From an uncultured Eubacteriales bacterium (GTDB lineage Bacteria > Bacillota > Clostridia > Oscillospirales > Acutalibacteraceae): a DNA stretch of 64,000 nt. This document shows, in pieces, positions 32,132-40,728 of this stretch. A program made the translations under genes and the position numbers. Every line of letters starts with the position of its first letter. Position 1 is the stretch's first letter. Where the stretch lies: positions 248,001 to 312,000 of the forward strand of contig CAKTEE010000001.1 in assembly GCA_934546985.1 (NCBI GenBank), read 5' to 3'. The notes beneath the pieces were generated by a model, which was not told the DNA's origin, did no database searches, and saw only the letters and a list, made by a program, of their open reading frames with translations.

Positions 32132-32797
32132 ATGGGACAGAAAATCAATCCGCATGGATTGCGCGTTGGCGTTATAAAGGATTGGGACTCCCGCTGGTTT
32201 GCAAGAGCGGACGTTTTCGGCGATACCCTCGTTGAAGATTACAAGCTCCGTAAGTTCCTCAAGAGCAATTTGTATGCAGCTGGTGTACCGAAAATTGAAA
32301 TTGAACGCGATGCAAAACGTGTGCGCATCAACATCCACTGTGCTAAGCCGGGTATGGTTATCGGCCGCGGCGGCGCAGGTATTGAAAAGCTCCGCCAGCA
32401 GTGTCAGGCGATGTTAGGCAAGGATGTTGCTATTAATATTGTCGAGGTTAAGAGCCCCGATATCAATTCCCAGCTTGTTGCTGAAAACATTGCAGCTCAG
32501 CTGGAAAAACGTGTATCTTTCCGCCGTGCAGTAAAAATGGCTATCGGCCGTACAATGAAGCTCGGTGCAAAGGGTATTAAAATCAGCGTTTCCGGCCGTC
32601 TGGGCGGTGCAGAAATTGCCCGTTCCGAAAGCTATCATGAAGGAACTATCCCGCTGCAGACCATCCGTGCCGATATTGACTACGGTTTTGCAGAAGCTGC
32701 AACCACTTATGGCCGCATCGGCGTTAAGGTTTGGATATACAGAGGCGAAGTCCTGCACGATAACAGGAAACCGCGCAGGGAAGGAGGAGCTCGTTAA
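32132..32797 (+). CDS. rpsC: 30S ribosomal protein S3 (uS3)
   Basis: 221 residues from an ATG at 32132 (MGQKINPHGLRVGV) behind AGAGGAGG; a GTG 81 bp upstream lies in rplV and is rejected. KH domain GMVIGRGGAGIEKLR and the C-terminal GRLGGAEIARSE motif. Part of the mRNA entry tunnel. Stop overlaps the rplP start (TAATG). Confidence 0.98.
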   Translation: MGQKINPHGLRVGVIKDWDSRWFARADVFGDTLVEDYKLRKFLKSNLYAAGVPKIEIERDAKRVRINIHCAKPGMVIGRGGAGIEKLRQQCQAMLGKDVAINIVEVKSPDINSQLVAENIAAQLEKRVSFRRAVKMAIGRTMKLGAKGIKISVSGRLGGAEIARSESYHEGTIPLQTIRADIDYGFAEAATTYGRIGVKVWIYRGEVLHDNRKPRREGGAR

Positions 32798-33222
32798 TGT
32801 TATTGCCAAAGCGTGTAAAATACCGCAGGGTGCACAGAGGACGTCTGAAAGGCGTTGCAACCCGTGGTAATACAGTAACTTATGGTGATTTCGGTCTCCA
32901 GGCTCTGGAACCTGCATGGATCACTTCAAGACAAATTGAAGCTGCCCGTATCGCTATGACGCGTTACATTAAGCGTGGCGGTCAGGTTTGGATTAAAATT
33001 TTCCCAGACAAGCCGATTACTGAGAAACCGGCTGAAACCCGAATGGGTTCCGGTAAAGGTTCTCCGGAGTATTGGGTAGCAGTTGTTAAGCCGGGCAGAG
33101 TTATGTTTGAAATTCAGGGCGTTGACGAAGCTGTAGCTCGTGAAGCTATGCGTCTTGCAGCCAACAAACTGCCCATCAAATGCAAGTTTGTGACTAAGGT
33201 AGAAACGGGTGGTGAGCAGTAA
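32797..33222 (+). CDS. rplP: 50S ribosomal protein L16 (uL16)
   Basis: 141 residues, ATG at 32797 in a TAATG overlap with rpsC and a GGAGGAG site inside rpsC. MLLPKRVKYRRVHRG start, TSRQIEAARIAMTRYIKRGG and the RMGSGKGSPEYWVAVVKPG loop that touches the A-site tRNA elbow. Coupled in turn to rpmC. Confidence 0.98.
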   Translation: MLLPKRVKYRRVHRGRLKGVATRGNTVTYGDFGLQALEPAWITSRQIEAARIAMTRYIKRGGQVWIKIFPDKPITEKPAETRMGSGKGSPEYWVAVVKPGRVMFEIQGVDEAVAREAMRLAANKLPIKCKFVTKVETGGEQ

Positions 33223-33428
33223 TGAAAGCCAGTGAAATGAGAGATTTGTCCGCTTTAGAGCTTGACTCAAAACTGAGTGACCTCAAAGACGAGCTTTTTA
33301 AGCTGCGCTTCCAGCAAGCCATTAACCAGCTCGATAACCCGATGCGAATTAAGGCTGTAAAAAAGGATATCGCACGCATTAAAACCATTCAGCGTGAGAA
33401 CTCCTTAAAAAACAGCAGCAATTCGTAA
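33222..33428 (+). CDS. rpmC: 50S ribosomal protein L29 (uL29)
   Basis: 68 residues, ATG at 33222, again in a TAATG overlap with rplP. Two-helix hairpin: EMRDLSALELDSKLSDLKDELFKLRFQQA and PMRIKAVKKDIARIKTIQRE. Lies near the tunnel exit beside L23. A Ser/Asn-rich tail (KNSSNS) ends it. Confidence 0.97.
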   Translation: MKASEMRDLSALELDSKLSDLKDELFKLRFQQAINQLDNPMRIKAVKKDIARIKTIQRENSLKNSSNS

Positions 33429-33447
33429 GGGAAGGGAGGTATAAGCT

Positions 33448-33705
33448 GTGAGCGAAAGAAACCTCAGAAAAACCACAGTTGGTATTGTGAAGAGCGACAA
33501 AATGGATAAAACCGTTGTTGTTGCTGTAAAGGACAGGGTAAAACACCCTCTTTACAAAAAGATTATTAATCGTACCGTTACGATGAAAGCTCATGATGAA
33601 AAGAATGAGTGCGGCATCGGTGACCGCGTACTTTTAATGGAAACCAGACCGCTTTCTAAAGATAAGAGATGGCGTGTAGTTGAGATTATAGAGAAAGCCA
33701 AATAA
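33448..33705 (+). CDS. rpsQ: 30S ribosomal protein S17 (uS17)
   Basis: 85 residues from a GTG at 33448 behind GGGAGG. OB-fold protein with RKTTVGIVKSDKMDKTVVV and the GDRVLLMETRPLSKDKRWRV end typical of bacterial S17. Primary binder of 16S rRNA. GTG start well supported by the ribosome site spacing. Confidence 0.97.
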   Translation: MSERNLRKTTVGIVKSDKMDKTVVVAVKDRVKHPLYKKIINRTVTMKAHDEKNECGIGDRVLLMETRPLSKDKRWRVVEIIEKAK

Positions 33706-33732
33706 TTTGGCATAGCGAAGGAGGAAAACACT

Positions 33733-34101
33733 GTGATACAGCAACAGAGTTACCTCAAGGTTGCCGATAACACCGGCGCAAAGGAGCTTATGTGCATCCG
33801 TGTGCTTGGCGGTTCCGGCAGGAGGTATGCCAATATCGGCGACGTAGTTGTTGCTTCGGTTAAAAAAGCAGCACCAGGCGGCGTTGTAAAAAAAGGCGAT
33901 GTTGTTAAGGCGGTTGTTGTCCGCACCGCCAGCGGTCTGCGCCGTGACGACGGGACCTACATCCGTTTTGACGAGAATGCAGCCGTTATTATCAGAGATG
34001 ATAAAAACCCAAGAGGCACCCGTATTTTTGGGCCGGTCGCAAGAGAGCTTCGTGAAAAAGATTACATGAAAATTCTCAGCCTCGCACCGGAAGTGCTTTA
34101 A
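33733..34101 (+). CDS. rplN: 50S ribosomal protein L14 (uL14)
   Basis: 122 residues, GTG start at 33733 behind GAAGGAGG. IQQQSYLKVADNTGAKELMCIRVLGGSGRRYA start, RRDDGTYIRFDENAAVII and the GTRIFGPVARELR end are typical. Forms an intersubunit bridge and is the binding site for RsfS. First gene of the classical spc operon, but no promoter break is seen here. Confidence 0.98.
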   Translation: MIQQQSYLKVADNTGAKELMCIRVLGGSGRRYANIGDVVVASVKKAAPGGVVKKGDVVKAVVVRTASGLRRDDGTYIRFDENAAVIIRDDKNPRGTRIFGPVARELREKDYMKILSLAPEVL

Positions 34102-34115
34102 TGGGAGGTGCACAC

Positions 34116-34472
34116 ATGAATAAGAAGTTACACATTAAATCTGGCGATACTGTTATGGTTATTAATGGCAAGTATCGCGGCAAAAAGGGCAAAGTTATTC
34201 AGGTCAGCCCGACTGAAGGCAAGGTTATCGTAGAAGGTGTCAATATTGTTACCAAGCACGTAAAACCGCGTCAGATGGGTCAGCCCGGCGGTATGATGAA
34301 AGCCGAAAGCGCCCTGTATGCGAGCAAGGTACAGGTTGTTTGCCCGAAATGCGGCCGTCCGACCCGTGTTGGTCATCAGATATTGGAAGACGGTACAAAG
34401 GTTCGTGTCTGCAAGTTTAAGGATTGCGGCGCAGCTCTTAGTAAAGGAGGAGAAATGTCATGGCGAGGCTAA
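34116..34472 (+). CDS. rplX: 50S ribosomal protein L24 (uL24), zinc-ribbon form
   Basis: 118 residues from an ATG at 34116 behind GGGAGGTG; a start five codons earlier overlaps rplN and is rejected. KOW fold: KSGDTVMVINGKYRGKKGKVI. A C-terminal ribbon has CPKCGRPTRVG and a second CKFKDCG pair, the C+ form expected to bind zinc. It runs about 13 residues beyond many L24 proteins, and its last codons overlap the rplE start by 13 bp, placing the rplE ribosome site inside its coding sequence. Confidence 0.96.
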   Translation: MNKKLHIKSGDTVMVINGKYRGKKGKVIQVSPTEGKVIVEGVNIVTKHVKPRQMGQPGGMMKAESALYASKVQVVCPKCGRPTRVGHQILEDGTKVRVCKFKDCGAALSKGGEMSWRG

Positions 34473-34999
34473 AAACTACCTATGCTAATGAAATTGCTCC
34501 CGCGCTGATGAAGAAATTCGGTTACAAGAGCGTCATGCAAATCCCAAAGCTTGACAAAGTTGTCCTGAACGTCGGCTGCGGCGAAGCAAGAGACAACCCG
34601 AAAGTAATTGATGCGATTGTATCTGATCTGATGCAGATCACCGGACAGAAACCGGTTCTCTGCCGCGCAAAGAAATCCGTTGCGAACTTCAAACTCCGTG
34701 AAGGCATGCCTATCGGTGTTAAAGTTACGCTGCGCGGTGAAAAAATGTACGAGTTTGTTGATCGTTTCTTCAATCTCGCACTGCCCCGCGTTAGGGACTT
34801 CAGAGGAATCAACCCCAACTCTTTTGATGGCCGCGGAAACTATTCCATGGGTATTAAAGAGCAGTTAATTTTCCCTGAAATCGATTACGATAAGATCGAT
34901 AAGGTACGCGGTATGGATATCATTTTTGTAACTACCGCAAACAATGACGAAGAAGCCCGTGAGTTGCTTACTCTTATGGGCGCTCCGTTCACGAAGTAA
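34460..34999 (+). CDS. rplE: 50S ribosomal protein L5 (uL5)
   Basis: 179 residues, ATG at 34460, overlapping rplX by 13 bp with AAAGGAGGAG upstream. MQIPKLDKVVLNVGCGEARDN, the central KLREGMPIGVKVTLRGEKMYEF and RDFRGINPNSFDGRGNYSMG are typical. Binds 5S rRNA and contacts the P-site tRNA. Confidence 0.98.
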   Translation: MARLKTTYANEIAPALMKKFGYKSVMQIPKLDKVVLNVGCGEARDNPKVIDAIVSDLMQITGQKPVLCRAKKSVANFKLREGMPIGVKVTLRGEKMYEFVDRFFNLALPRVRDFRGINPNSFDGRGNYSMGIKEQLIFPEIDYDKIDKVRGMDIIFVTTANNDEEARELLTLMGAPFTK

Positions 35000-35011
35000 G
35001 GAGGGATTATT

Positions 35012-35197
35012 GTGGCCAAAACATCAATGAAAGTAAAGCAGAGCAAACCTGCTAAGTATTCTACAAGAGAGTATAACAGGTGTAAAATCTGTGGCAGGCC
35101 GCATGCCTATCTTCGTAAATACGGAGTTTGCCGTATATGCTTCAGGAACCTTGCCCATGCGGGACAGATTCCAGGCGTGAAGAAGGCCAGCTGGTAA
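35012..35197 (+). CDS. rpsZ: 30S ribosomal protein S14, zinc type (uS14)
   Basis: 61 residues from a GTG at 35012 behind AAGGAGGG. Short C+ form with CKICGRPHAYLRKYGVCRICF: four cysteines that bind zinc, as opposed to the longer zinc-free S14 used under zinc starvation. Ends FRNLAHAGQIPGVKKASW. Confidence 0.97.
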   Translation: MAKTSMKVKQSKPAKYSTREYNRCKICGRPHAYLRKYGVCRICFRNLAHAGQIPGVKKASW

Positions 35198-35222
35198 AGC
35201 ATTTGCAAAGGAGGTTGACGGC

Positions 35223-35621
35223 ATGCAAATAACCGATACAATCGCCGATATGCTGACGAGAATTCGCAATGCTAACTCGGCTAAGCATGATTCGGTGGAC
35301 ATTCCGGCTTCCAATATGAAGAAGGCAATTGCCCAGATTCTGTTGGACGAAGGATATATTAAAAGCTTCCAAGTTATTGAAGACGGGAAGCAAGGCATTA
35401 TCCGCATCACATTAAAATATGGTGCGAATAAATCTCAGATTATTACTGGTTTACGCAGAGTTTCCAAACCCGGCCTGCGTATTTATACAAACTATGAGGA
35501 TATGCCGAAGGTTATGAAAGGCCTTGGTATCGCTATCCTTTCCACTTCCAAGGGTATTTTAACGGATAAGCAGGCTCGCGCTGAGCATATCGGCGGCGAA
35601 GTTCTCGCTTTCATCTGGTAA
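35223..35621 (+). CDS. rpsH: 30S ribosomal protein S8 (uS8)
   Basis: 132 residues, ATG at 35223 behind AAAGGAGG. ITDTIADMLTRIRNANSAKHDSV start and the C-terminal STSKGILTDKQARAEHIGGEVLAFIW. S8 is a central-domain binder and the translational repressor of the spc operon in E. coli; whether that holds here is not visible. Confidence 0.98.
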   Translation: MQITDTIADMLTRIRNANSAKHDSVDIPASNMKKAIAQILLDEGYIKSFQVIEDGKQGIIRITLKYGANKSQIITGLRRVSKPGLRIYTNYEDMPKVMKGLGIAILSTSKGILTDKQARAEHIGGEVLAFIW

Positions 35622-35634
35622 GGGGGGCAGCAGG

Positions 35635-36189
35635 ATGTCACGTATAGGCAGAAAACCGATCGTAGTTCCCGCTGGCGTTGATGTTAAAATCGATGGTTCC
35701 ACCGTTACCGTAAAAGGCCCCAAGGGTACGCTTAGCCGTGCTTTTCATCCAAATATGGAAATTGCACTGAATGGCAGCGAAATTACTGTTTCCCGTCCGA
35801 ATGATAATAAGGAAAACAGATCCCTTCATGGCCTGACCCGCACCTTGATTGCGAACATGGTGGAAGGTGTTACCAACGGGTTCAAGAAAGAACTGGAAAT
35901 TAACGGCGTAGGTTACCGTGCAGCAAAGCAGGGCAAAAACCTCGTTATGAACCTTGGTTATTCTCATCAGGTAATTGTTTCCGATACGGATGATATTACC
36001 ATTGAGCTTAACGGCACCAATAAAATTACAGTTTGCGGAACTGACAAACAGAAGGTTGGCCAGTTTGCAGCAGAACTGAGAGAAAAACGCCCGCCGGAAC
36101 CTTATAAGGGCAAGGGCATTAAATATGCCGATGAAGTAATCCGCCGTAAAGAAGGTAAGGCCGGTAAAGGCAAGGGCGGCAAGAAGTAA
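35635..36189 (+). CDS. rplF: 50S ribosomal protein L6 (uL6)
   Basis: 184 residues, ATG at 35635 behind GGGGGG. Duplicated L6 fold: RIGRKPIVVPAGVDVKIDG, then the second repeat ending in the L6 signature PPEPYKGKGIKYADEVIRRKEGK. The tail is Gly/Lys rich (AGKGKGGKK). Near the sarcin-ricin loop. Confidence 0.98.
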   Translation: MSRIGRKPIVVPAGVDVKIDGSTVTVKGPKGTLSRAFHPNMEIALNGSEITVSRPNDNKENRSLHGLTRTLIANMVEGVTNGFKKELEINGVGYRAAKQGKNLVMNLGYSHQVIVSDTDDITIELNGTNKITVCGTDKQKVGQFAAELREKRPPEPYKGKGIKYADEVIRRKEGKAGKGKGGKK

Positions 36190-36207
36190 TTAAAGGAGTG
36201 AAACTCA

Positions 36208-36567
36208 ATGGTTAAAAGACCAGACAGCAAGAAGGCAAGACTGCACCGCCACGTCAGAGTGCGCGGCAAGGTATCGGGCACTGCACAGCGTCCACGCCTT
36301 AATGTTTTCCGCTCCCTTAGTAACATCTACGCTCAGTTAATAGACGATGTCAAGGGAGTTACCCTTGTATCCGCTTCTTCTGTTGAAAAAGATTTCAATC
36401 AGTACGGCGGAAACAAAGAAGCAGCCCGCAAGGTGGGCGAGCTCCTTGCAAAACGTGCCATTGAAAAAGGCTACACCGAGGTTGTTTTTGACCGCGGCGG
36501 CAATATTTATCATGGCCGTGTTCAAGAGCTGGCGGAAGGTGCCCGCGAGGGTGGCCTTAAGTTCTAA
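36208..36567 (+). CDS. rplR: 50S ribosomal protein L18 (uL18)
   Basis: 119 residues, ATG at 36208 behind AAAGGAG. KARLHRHVRVRGKVSGTAQRPRLNVFRS start and the DRGGNIYHGRVQELAEGAREGGLKF end are diagnostic. Binds 5S rRNA in the central protuberance with L5. Neighbours at 18 and 15 bp. Confidence 0.98.
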   Translation: MVKRPDSKKARLHRHVRVRGKVSGTAQRPRLNVFRSLSNIYAQLIDDVKGVTLVSASSVEKDFNQYGGNKEAARKVGELLAKRAIEKGYTEVVFDRGGNIYHGRVQELAEGAREGGLKF

Positions 36568-36582
36568 TAAGGAGGAATACTT

Positions 36583-37083
36583 TTGGCTAAGATTGACGCA
36601 ACGTCGTTGGAACTGAAAGAGCGTGTAGTTGCTATCAACCGTGTTTCCAAAACCGTTAAGGGCGGTAGAATTTTTAAGTTCGCTGCATTGGTTGTTGTTG
36701 GCGACGGTAACGGAACCGTAGGCTTTGGTCTCGGTAAATCAGGCGAAGTTCCTGATGCAATCCGTAAGGGCATCGAAGACGCTAAGAAAAACCTTATCAA
36801 GGTTGCTATGAAAGGCACCACAATCCCTCATGAAATTACCGGCAAGTTTGGCGCAGGTGTTGTTCTCCTGAAACCTGCTGCTCCCGGTACCGGCGTTATC
36901 GCTGGTGGCCCTGTTCGTGCCGTTATTGAAACTGCGGGAATTAAGGATATTCGTTCCAAGGCTCTTCGTTCAAATAATCCATGCAATGTTGTCAGAGCTA
37001 CGATTGATGGTCTGGCTAAGTTGCGCACAGCAGAGGAAGTAGCGGCAATCCGCGGCAAATCTGCTAAGGAAATCATAGGTTAG
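36583..37083 (+). CDS. rpsE: 30S ribosomal protein S5 (uS5)
   Basis: 166 residues from a TTG at 36583 behind AAGGAGG. Double-stranded RNA-binding-like N-terminal half (ELKERVVAINRVSKTVKGGRIFKFAALVVVGDGNGTVGFGLGKSGEV) and a C-terminal half with GTGVIAGGPVRAVIETAGIKD. Important for decoding accuracy and the mRNA entry site. Confidence 0.98.
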   Translation: MAKIDATSLELKERVVAINRVSKTVKGGRIFKFAALVVVGDGNGTVGFGLGKSGEVPDAIRKGIEDAKKNLIKVAMKGTTIPHEITGKFGAGVVLLKPAAPGTGVIAGGPVRAVIETAGIKDIRSKALRSNNPCNVVRATIDGLAKLRTAEEVAAIRGKSAKEIIG

Positions 37084-37096
37084 GAGGGTGGATTTT

Positions 37097-37276
37097 ATGG
37101 CAAACATTCAAGTTAAGCTTGTAAAAAGCCTGATCGGCAGCAAAAAAGATCAGATTGCCACCGCCCATGCACTTGGTCTTTTCAAAATTGGGGATACTTC
37201 CGTTCAGCCGGATATCCCTGCAACGCAAGGCAAGGTGAAAAAGATCGTTCACCTTATCGAGGTAACCGAAGCGTAA
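37097..37276 (+). CDS. rpmD: 50S ribosomal protein L30 (uL30)
   Basis: 59 residues from an ATG at 37097 behind TAGGAGGGTGG; a GTG three codons earlier is rejected. NIQVKLVKSLIGSKKDQIATAHALGL start and a C-terminus ending KKIVHLIEVTEA. One of the smallest 50S proteins; 18 bp before rplO. Confidence 0.97.
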   Translation: MANIQVKLVKSLIGSKKDQIATAHALGLFKIGDTSVQPDIPATQGKVKKIVHLIEVTEA

Positions 37277-37294
37277 GCAAGGAGGTGCGAGTAA

Positions 37295-37735
37295 ATGAAA
37301 CTGCATGAGCTTTCTCCAGCGCCGGGCTCCGTTAAAGAGCGCAAGCGCATAGGCAGAGGACACGGTTCCGGTAACGGCAAAACTGCCGGTAAGGGACATA
37401 AGGGTCAAAAAGCAAGAGCTGGCAGAGGAATGCGTATCGGTTTTGAAGGCGGTCAGATGCCGCTGCAGAGACGTATCCCGAAAAGAGGCTTTGTAAATAT
37501 TTTCGGTAAGGAATATGCAATCGTCAACCTTTCCTCTCTGGATGTATTTAAAAGCGGAACAGTTGTTGATGCAGAAAAACTGATAAAGGCTGGTATCATC
37601 AAGGACGTTATGGATGGCGTCAAGATTCTCGGCAACGGTGATATCAAGAAGAAGTTAACAGTGAAGGCGACCGCTTTCTCAGAATCTGCAAAACAGAAGA
37701 TCGAGGCGGCCGGTGGAAAGACCGAGGTGATCTGA
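37295..37735 (+). CDS. rplO: 50S ribosomal protein L15 (uL15)
   Basis: 146 residues, ATG at 37295 behind CAAGGAGGTG. KLHELSPAPGSVKERKRIGRGHGSGNGKTAGKGHKGQ, then GFEGGQMPLQRRIPKRGF. A late assembly hub in the 50S subunit. Its stop is one base from the secY start, so SecY translation is probably coupled to it. Confidence 0.98.
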   Translation: MKLHELSPAPGSVKERKRIGRGHGSGNGKTAGKGHKGQKARAGRGMRIGFEGGQMPLQRRIPKRGFVNIFGKEYAIVNLSSLDVFKSGTVVDAEKLIKAGIIKDVMDGVKILGNGDIKKKLTVKATAFSESAKQKIEAAGGKTEVI

Positions 37736-37736
37736 T

Positions 37737-39020
37737 ATGTTCGAGACATTCCGAAATGCTTGGAAAATCGCTGATCTACGGAAAAAGATTCTCTTTACAT
37801 TTCTGATTATCTTCATATTCAGAATTGGTGCTGCAATCCCGGTGCCCTTTGTAAATATCGTTGAAAACGGTATTCAAACAGACGGCGGAACCATAATGAG
37901 CTATTTGAGCGTTATGACCGGTAATGCGTTTAACTATGGTACATTGTTTGCAATGTCAGTTACCCCATATATTAACGCATCCATTATTATGCAGCTCCTG
38001 ACTATTGCAATTCCGGCATTGGAACGCCTCCAGAAGGAAGGCGAGGAAGGGCGCAAAAAGATTGCTTCTTTTACCCGTTATGCCGCAGTTGTTTTAGGCT
38101 TGCTGCAAAGTACGGCTTACTTCTTCTATCTGAAGAACCAAGGGTTCCTGGTTTACAGCACAGGCGGTTCCATGATTTTCAGTGCCTTTGTAATTATCGG
38201 TGTACTTACTGCTGGTACGGCATTGATGATGTGGTTGGGTGAACAAATTAACCAAAGCGGTGTCGGCAACGGTATTTCTATTTTGCTGTTTGCCGGTATC
38301 GTTTCCCGTGGTCCAAGTGCTGCAATTACGCTCTATAAAGGATACTGGGTACAGGGCGGTAAATTTTATGTACTTGTTCCATTAGTTTTGGTTATATTCC
38401 TGCTTGTTATCGGCTTTATTGTTTGGATGGATAGTGCGGAGCGCCGCATCCCGGTACAATATGCGAAGCGGGTTGTTGGACGCAAAGTTTATGGTGGTCA
38501 AAACACGCATATTCCGATTAAGGTAAATATGTCCGGTGTTATGCCGATCATTTTTGCTTCTTCTATTCTTGCACTTCCGGCTACAATAGAGTTGTTCATT
38601 GGCAAGCAAACGCAAGGTTTCTGGGGAGGATTTTTTAAACTCTTCACAGCGGATAACCTTTGGTATGCATTGATTTATTTCCTGTTAATTTTGTTCTTTG
38701 CATATTTCTATGCATCCATTCAGTATAATCCAATTGAAATGGCAAACAACATCCGCAAAAACAGCGGTGCGATTCCGGGTATCCGTCCCGGTAAGCCAAC
38801 TTCTGATTATATTCAAAAGATTATGTCAAGAATCGTATTGTTGGGCGCTTTGTGCCTGAGTGTAATCGCAGTTTTGCCGATTATATTCTCTGTAGCTACT
38901 GGCATGAACGTATCGCTGGGAGGTACATCCATCCTGATTCTTGTCGGCGTCGCACTTGAGACTGTCCGTCAGATCGAATCACAAATGATGATGCGCCATT
39001 ATAAAGGCTTCCTTGAATAA
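37737..39020 (+). CDS. secY: Preprotein translocase channel subunit SecY
   Basis: 427 residues with ten membrane segments. ATG at 37737, one base after the rplO stop, ribosome site (GAGG) inside rplO. Conserved LFAMSVTPYINASIIMQLL plug region, the cytoplasmic SERRIPVQYAKR loop, and GIRPGKPTSDYIQKIMSRI. Forms the protein-conducting channel with SecE and SecG, driven by SecA or the ribosome. Confidence 0.98.
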   Translation: MFETFRNAWKIADLRKKILFTFLIIFIFRIGAAIPVPFVNIVENGIQTDGGTIMSYLSVMTGNAFNYGTLFAMSVTPYINASIIMQLLTIAIPALERLQKEGEEGRKKIASFTRYAAVVLGLLQSTAYFFYLKNQGFLVYSTGGSMIFSAFVIIGVLTAGTALMMWLGEQINQSGVGNGISILLFAGIVSRGPSAAITLYKGYWVQGGKFYVLVPLVLVIFLLVIGFIVWMDSAERRIPVQYAKRVVGRKVYGGQNTHIPIKVNMSGVMPIIFASSILALPATIELFIGKQTQGFWGGFFKLFTADNLWYALIYFLLILFFAYFYASIQYNPIEMANNIRKNSGAIPGIRPGKPTSDYIQKIMSRIVLLGALCLSVIAVLPIIFSVATGMNVSLGGTSILILVGVALETVRQIESQMMMRHYKGFLE

Positions 39021-39058
39021 AGCGATTCAAGGCGGCAGAATTGGAAGGAGTATGTTCT

Positions 39059-39691
39059 ATGAAACTGATTCTTCTAGGTGCGCCAGGTGCGGGCAAAGGA
39101 ACTCAGGCTGAGGTTATCAGTAAAAAGTATTCCATACCTGCTATCTCAACAGGAAATATCATTCGTGAAGCGTTAAACCAGGGAACAACACTTGGCATAC
39201 AGGCGAAAACCTATCTTGACCAAGGTAAGCTTGTGCCGGATGAGATTGTTAATGAAATCATTAGGGCAAGGTTAAATCAGGAAGATTGCAAAGATGGATT
39301 TATTCTTGATGGGTTTCCGCGTACACTTCCTCAGGCGGCAGCGCTTGAGAAATTTGGAATTGATATTGATAAGGTTATCAATATTGAGATTTCTGACGAT
39401 ACCATTATAAAAAGAATATCGGGGCGACGCGTCTGCCTGAAATGCGGAGCAACCTATCATACCGTATATAATCCGCCGGAAATGGCTGGGGTTTGCGGTA
39501 AATGCGGAGCAGAGCTTGTGCAGCGTGATGATGATTGCCCCGAAACGGTTCTTGCAAGATTGAAAGTATTTCATAAAGAAACTGAACCGTTGAAAGATTA
39601 CTATACAAAGTCCGGTAAGCTGCGTATAGTACAGGGTCAGGAAGATGTGGCTGATACTACAGCCCTGACTCTGGAAGCTTTGGAGGATTGA
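39059..39691 (+). CDS. adk: Adenylate kinase
   Basis: 210 residues from an ATG at 39059 behind GGAAGGAG; an in-frame TTG at 39041 is part of the ribosome site and is rejected. P-loop GAPGAGKGT at 7-15, DGFPRT and a long-form lid with four cysteines (CLKCGATYH and CGKCGAE), which bind zinc in Gram-positive adenylate kinases. Interconverts AMP, ADP and ATP. Two bp before map. Confidence 0.97.
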   Translation: MKLILLGAPGAGKGTQAEVISKKYSIPAISTGNIIREALNQGTTLGIQAKTYLDQGKLVPDEIVNEIIRARLNQEDCKDGFILDGFPRTLPQAAALEKFGIDIDKVINIEISDDTIIKRISGRRVCLKCGATYHTVYNPPEMAGVCGKCGAELVQRDDDCPETVLARLKVFHKETEPLKDYYTKSGKLRIVQGQEDVADTTALTLEALED

Positions 39692-39693
39692 GC

Positions 39694-40443
39694 ATGATTA
39701 TTCTTAAAACCAACCGTGAATTGTCTCTAATGCGGGAGGCATGCAGAATTTCGGCTGGAGCATTAAGAATAGCGGGAGAAGCGGTACAGCCCGGCGTATC
39801 CACATGGGAAATTGACCGTCTTGCCTATGAGTATATCATTAAGAATGGTGCTGAACCAAACTTTTTGCATTACAATGGCTATCCCGCAACCGCATGCATA
39901 TCTGTAAACGACAGGGTGATTCATGGAATTCCCAGAAAAAACCAGATTATTCGGGAAGGAGATATCGTCAGCATTGACCTTGGCGCCCGAATAAATGGTT
40001 TTAATGGTGATAATGCTGCAACTTTTGCGGCTGGAAAAATTTCAGAAGAGGCACAGGGCCTGTTGGATGCAACCAAAGGCAGCCTTTATGAAGCAATTAA
40101 GGCGGCGAAACCCGGCAATAGAATCGGTGATATCGGCAATACGGTTCAAAAGTATGTCGAATCCAGAGGCTATAGCGTTGTCCGCGATTTTGTAGGGCAT
40201 GGTGTTGGCGCTAAACTTCATGAAGATCCCAGTGTACCCAATTTCGGCACGCCAGGTAGGGGTGTGCGCCTGTTGCCGGGCATGACCTTAGCAATTGAGC
40301 CAATGATTAATCTCGGCGGCCCGGAAGTTAAAACCTTATCGGACGGTTGGACAGTTGTGACTTTGGATGGTAAGCTGTCCGCTCACTTTGAGCATACCGT
40401 TGCTGTTACGAATGACGGTCCCGTAATTCTGACGCTTGAATAG
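39694..40443 (+). CDS. map: Type I methionine aminopeptidase
   Basis: 249 residues from an ATG at 39694, with TGGAGG inside the end of adk; a TTG two codons before overlaps the adk stop. Pita-bread fold with metal ligands in SIDLGARINGFNGDNAATF (two Asp), GHGVGAKLHEDP (His), AIEPMINLG and FEHTVAV (two Glu). Removes the initiator Met from nascent proteins. Confidence 0.97.
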   Translation: MIILKTNRELSLMREACRISAGALRIAGEAVQPGVSTWEIDRLAYEYIIKNGAEPNFLHYNGYPATACISVNDRVIHGIPRKNQIIREGDIVSIDLGARINGFNGDNAATFAAGKISEEAQGLLDATKGSLYEAIKAAKPGNRIGDIGNTVQKYVESRGYSVVRDFVGHGVGAKLHEDPSVPNFGTPGRGVRLLPGMTLAIEPMINLGGPEVKTLSDGWTVVTLDGKLSAHFEHTVAVTNDGPVILTLE

Positions 40444-40454
40444 GGGGAACCGGA

Positions 40455-40715
40455 ATGGAAGTGAAAAAGGGAACAGTCGTCCGGTCCAAAATGGGACGCG
40501 ATAAAGGCTTGTTTCTGGTTGTTCTTGCAGTGCAGGGAAATGAGGTGCTTCTTTGTGACGGAAAATTTCGTCCTTTGGAAAGACCAAAGAGAAAAAATAT
40601 CCGACATATTGCGGTAACCTCGTCTGTTCTGTCGGATCATTCGATGAAAACCAATCGTGAGATACGTAAGTCACTGAAAATGTGGAATGATTTACAGTCT
40701 GAAACGTTCACCTGA
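40455..40715 (+). CDS. KOW-domain RNA-binding protein (L14e-like)
   Basis: 86 residues, ATG at 40455 behind GGGGGAACC. KOW-type start (VKKGTVVRSKMGRDKGLFLVVLAVQGNEVLLCDG) followed by a basic stretch (RPLERPKRKNIRHI) and a charged helix. Resembles archaeal/eukaryotic L14e and is found between map and infA in many Clostridia and Bacilli. Probably ribosome-associated, but its exact role is not established. Confidence 0.85.
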   Translation: MEVKKGTVVRSKMGRDKGLFLVVLAVQGNEVLLCDGKFRPLERPKRKNIRHIAVTSSVLSDHSMKTNREIRKSLKMWNDLQSETFT

Positions 40716-40728
40716 GGGAGGTATCTGC

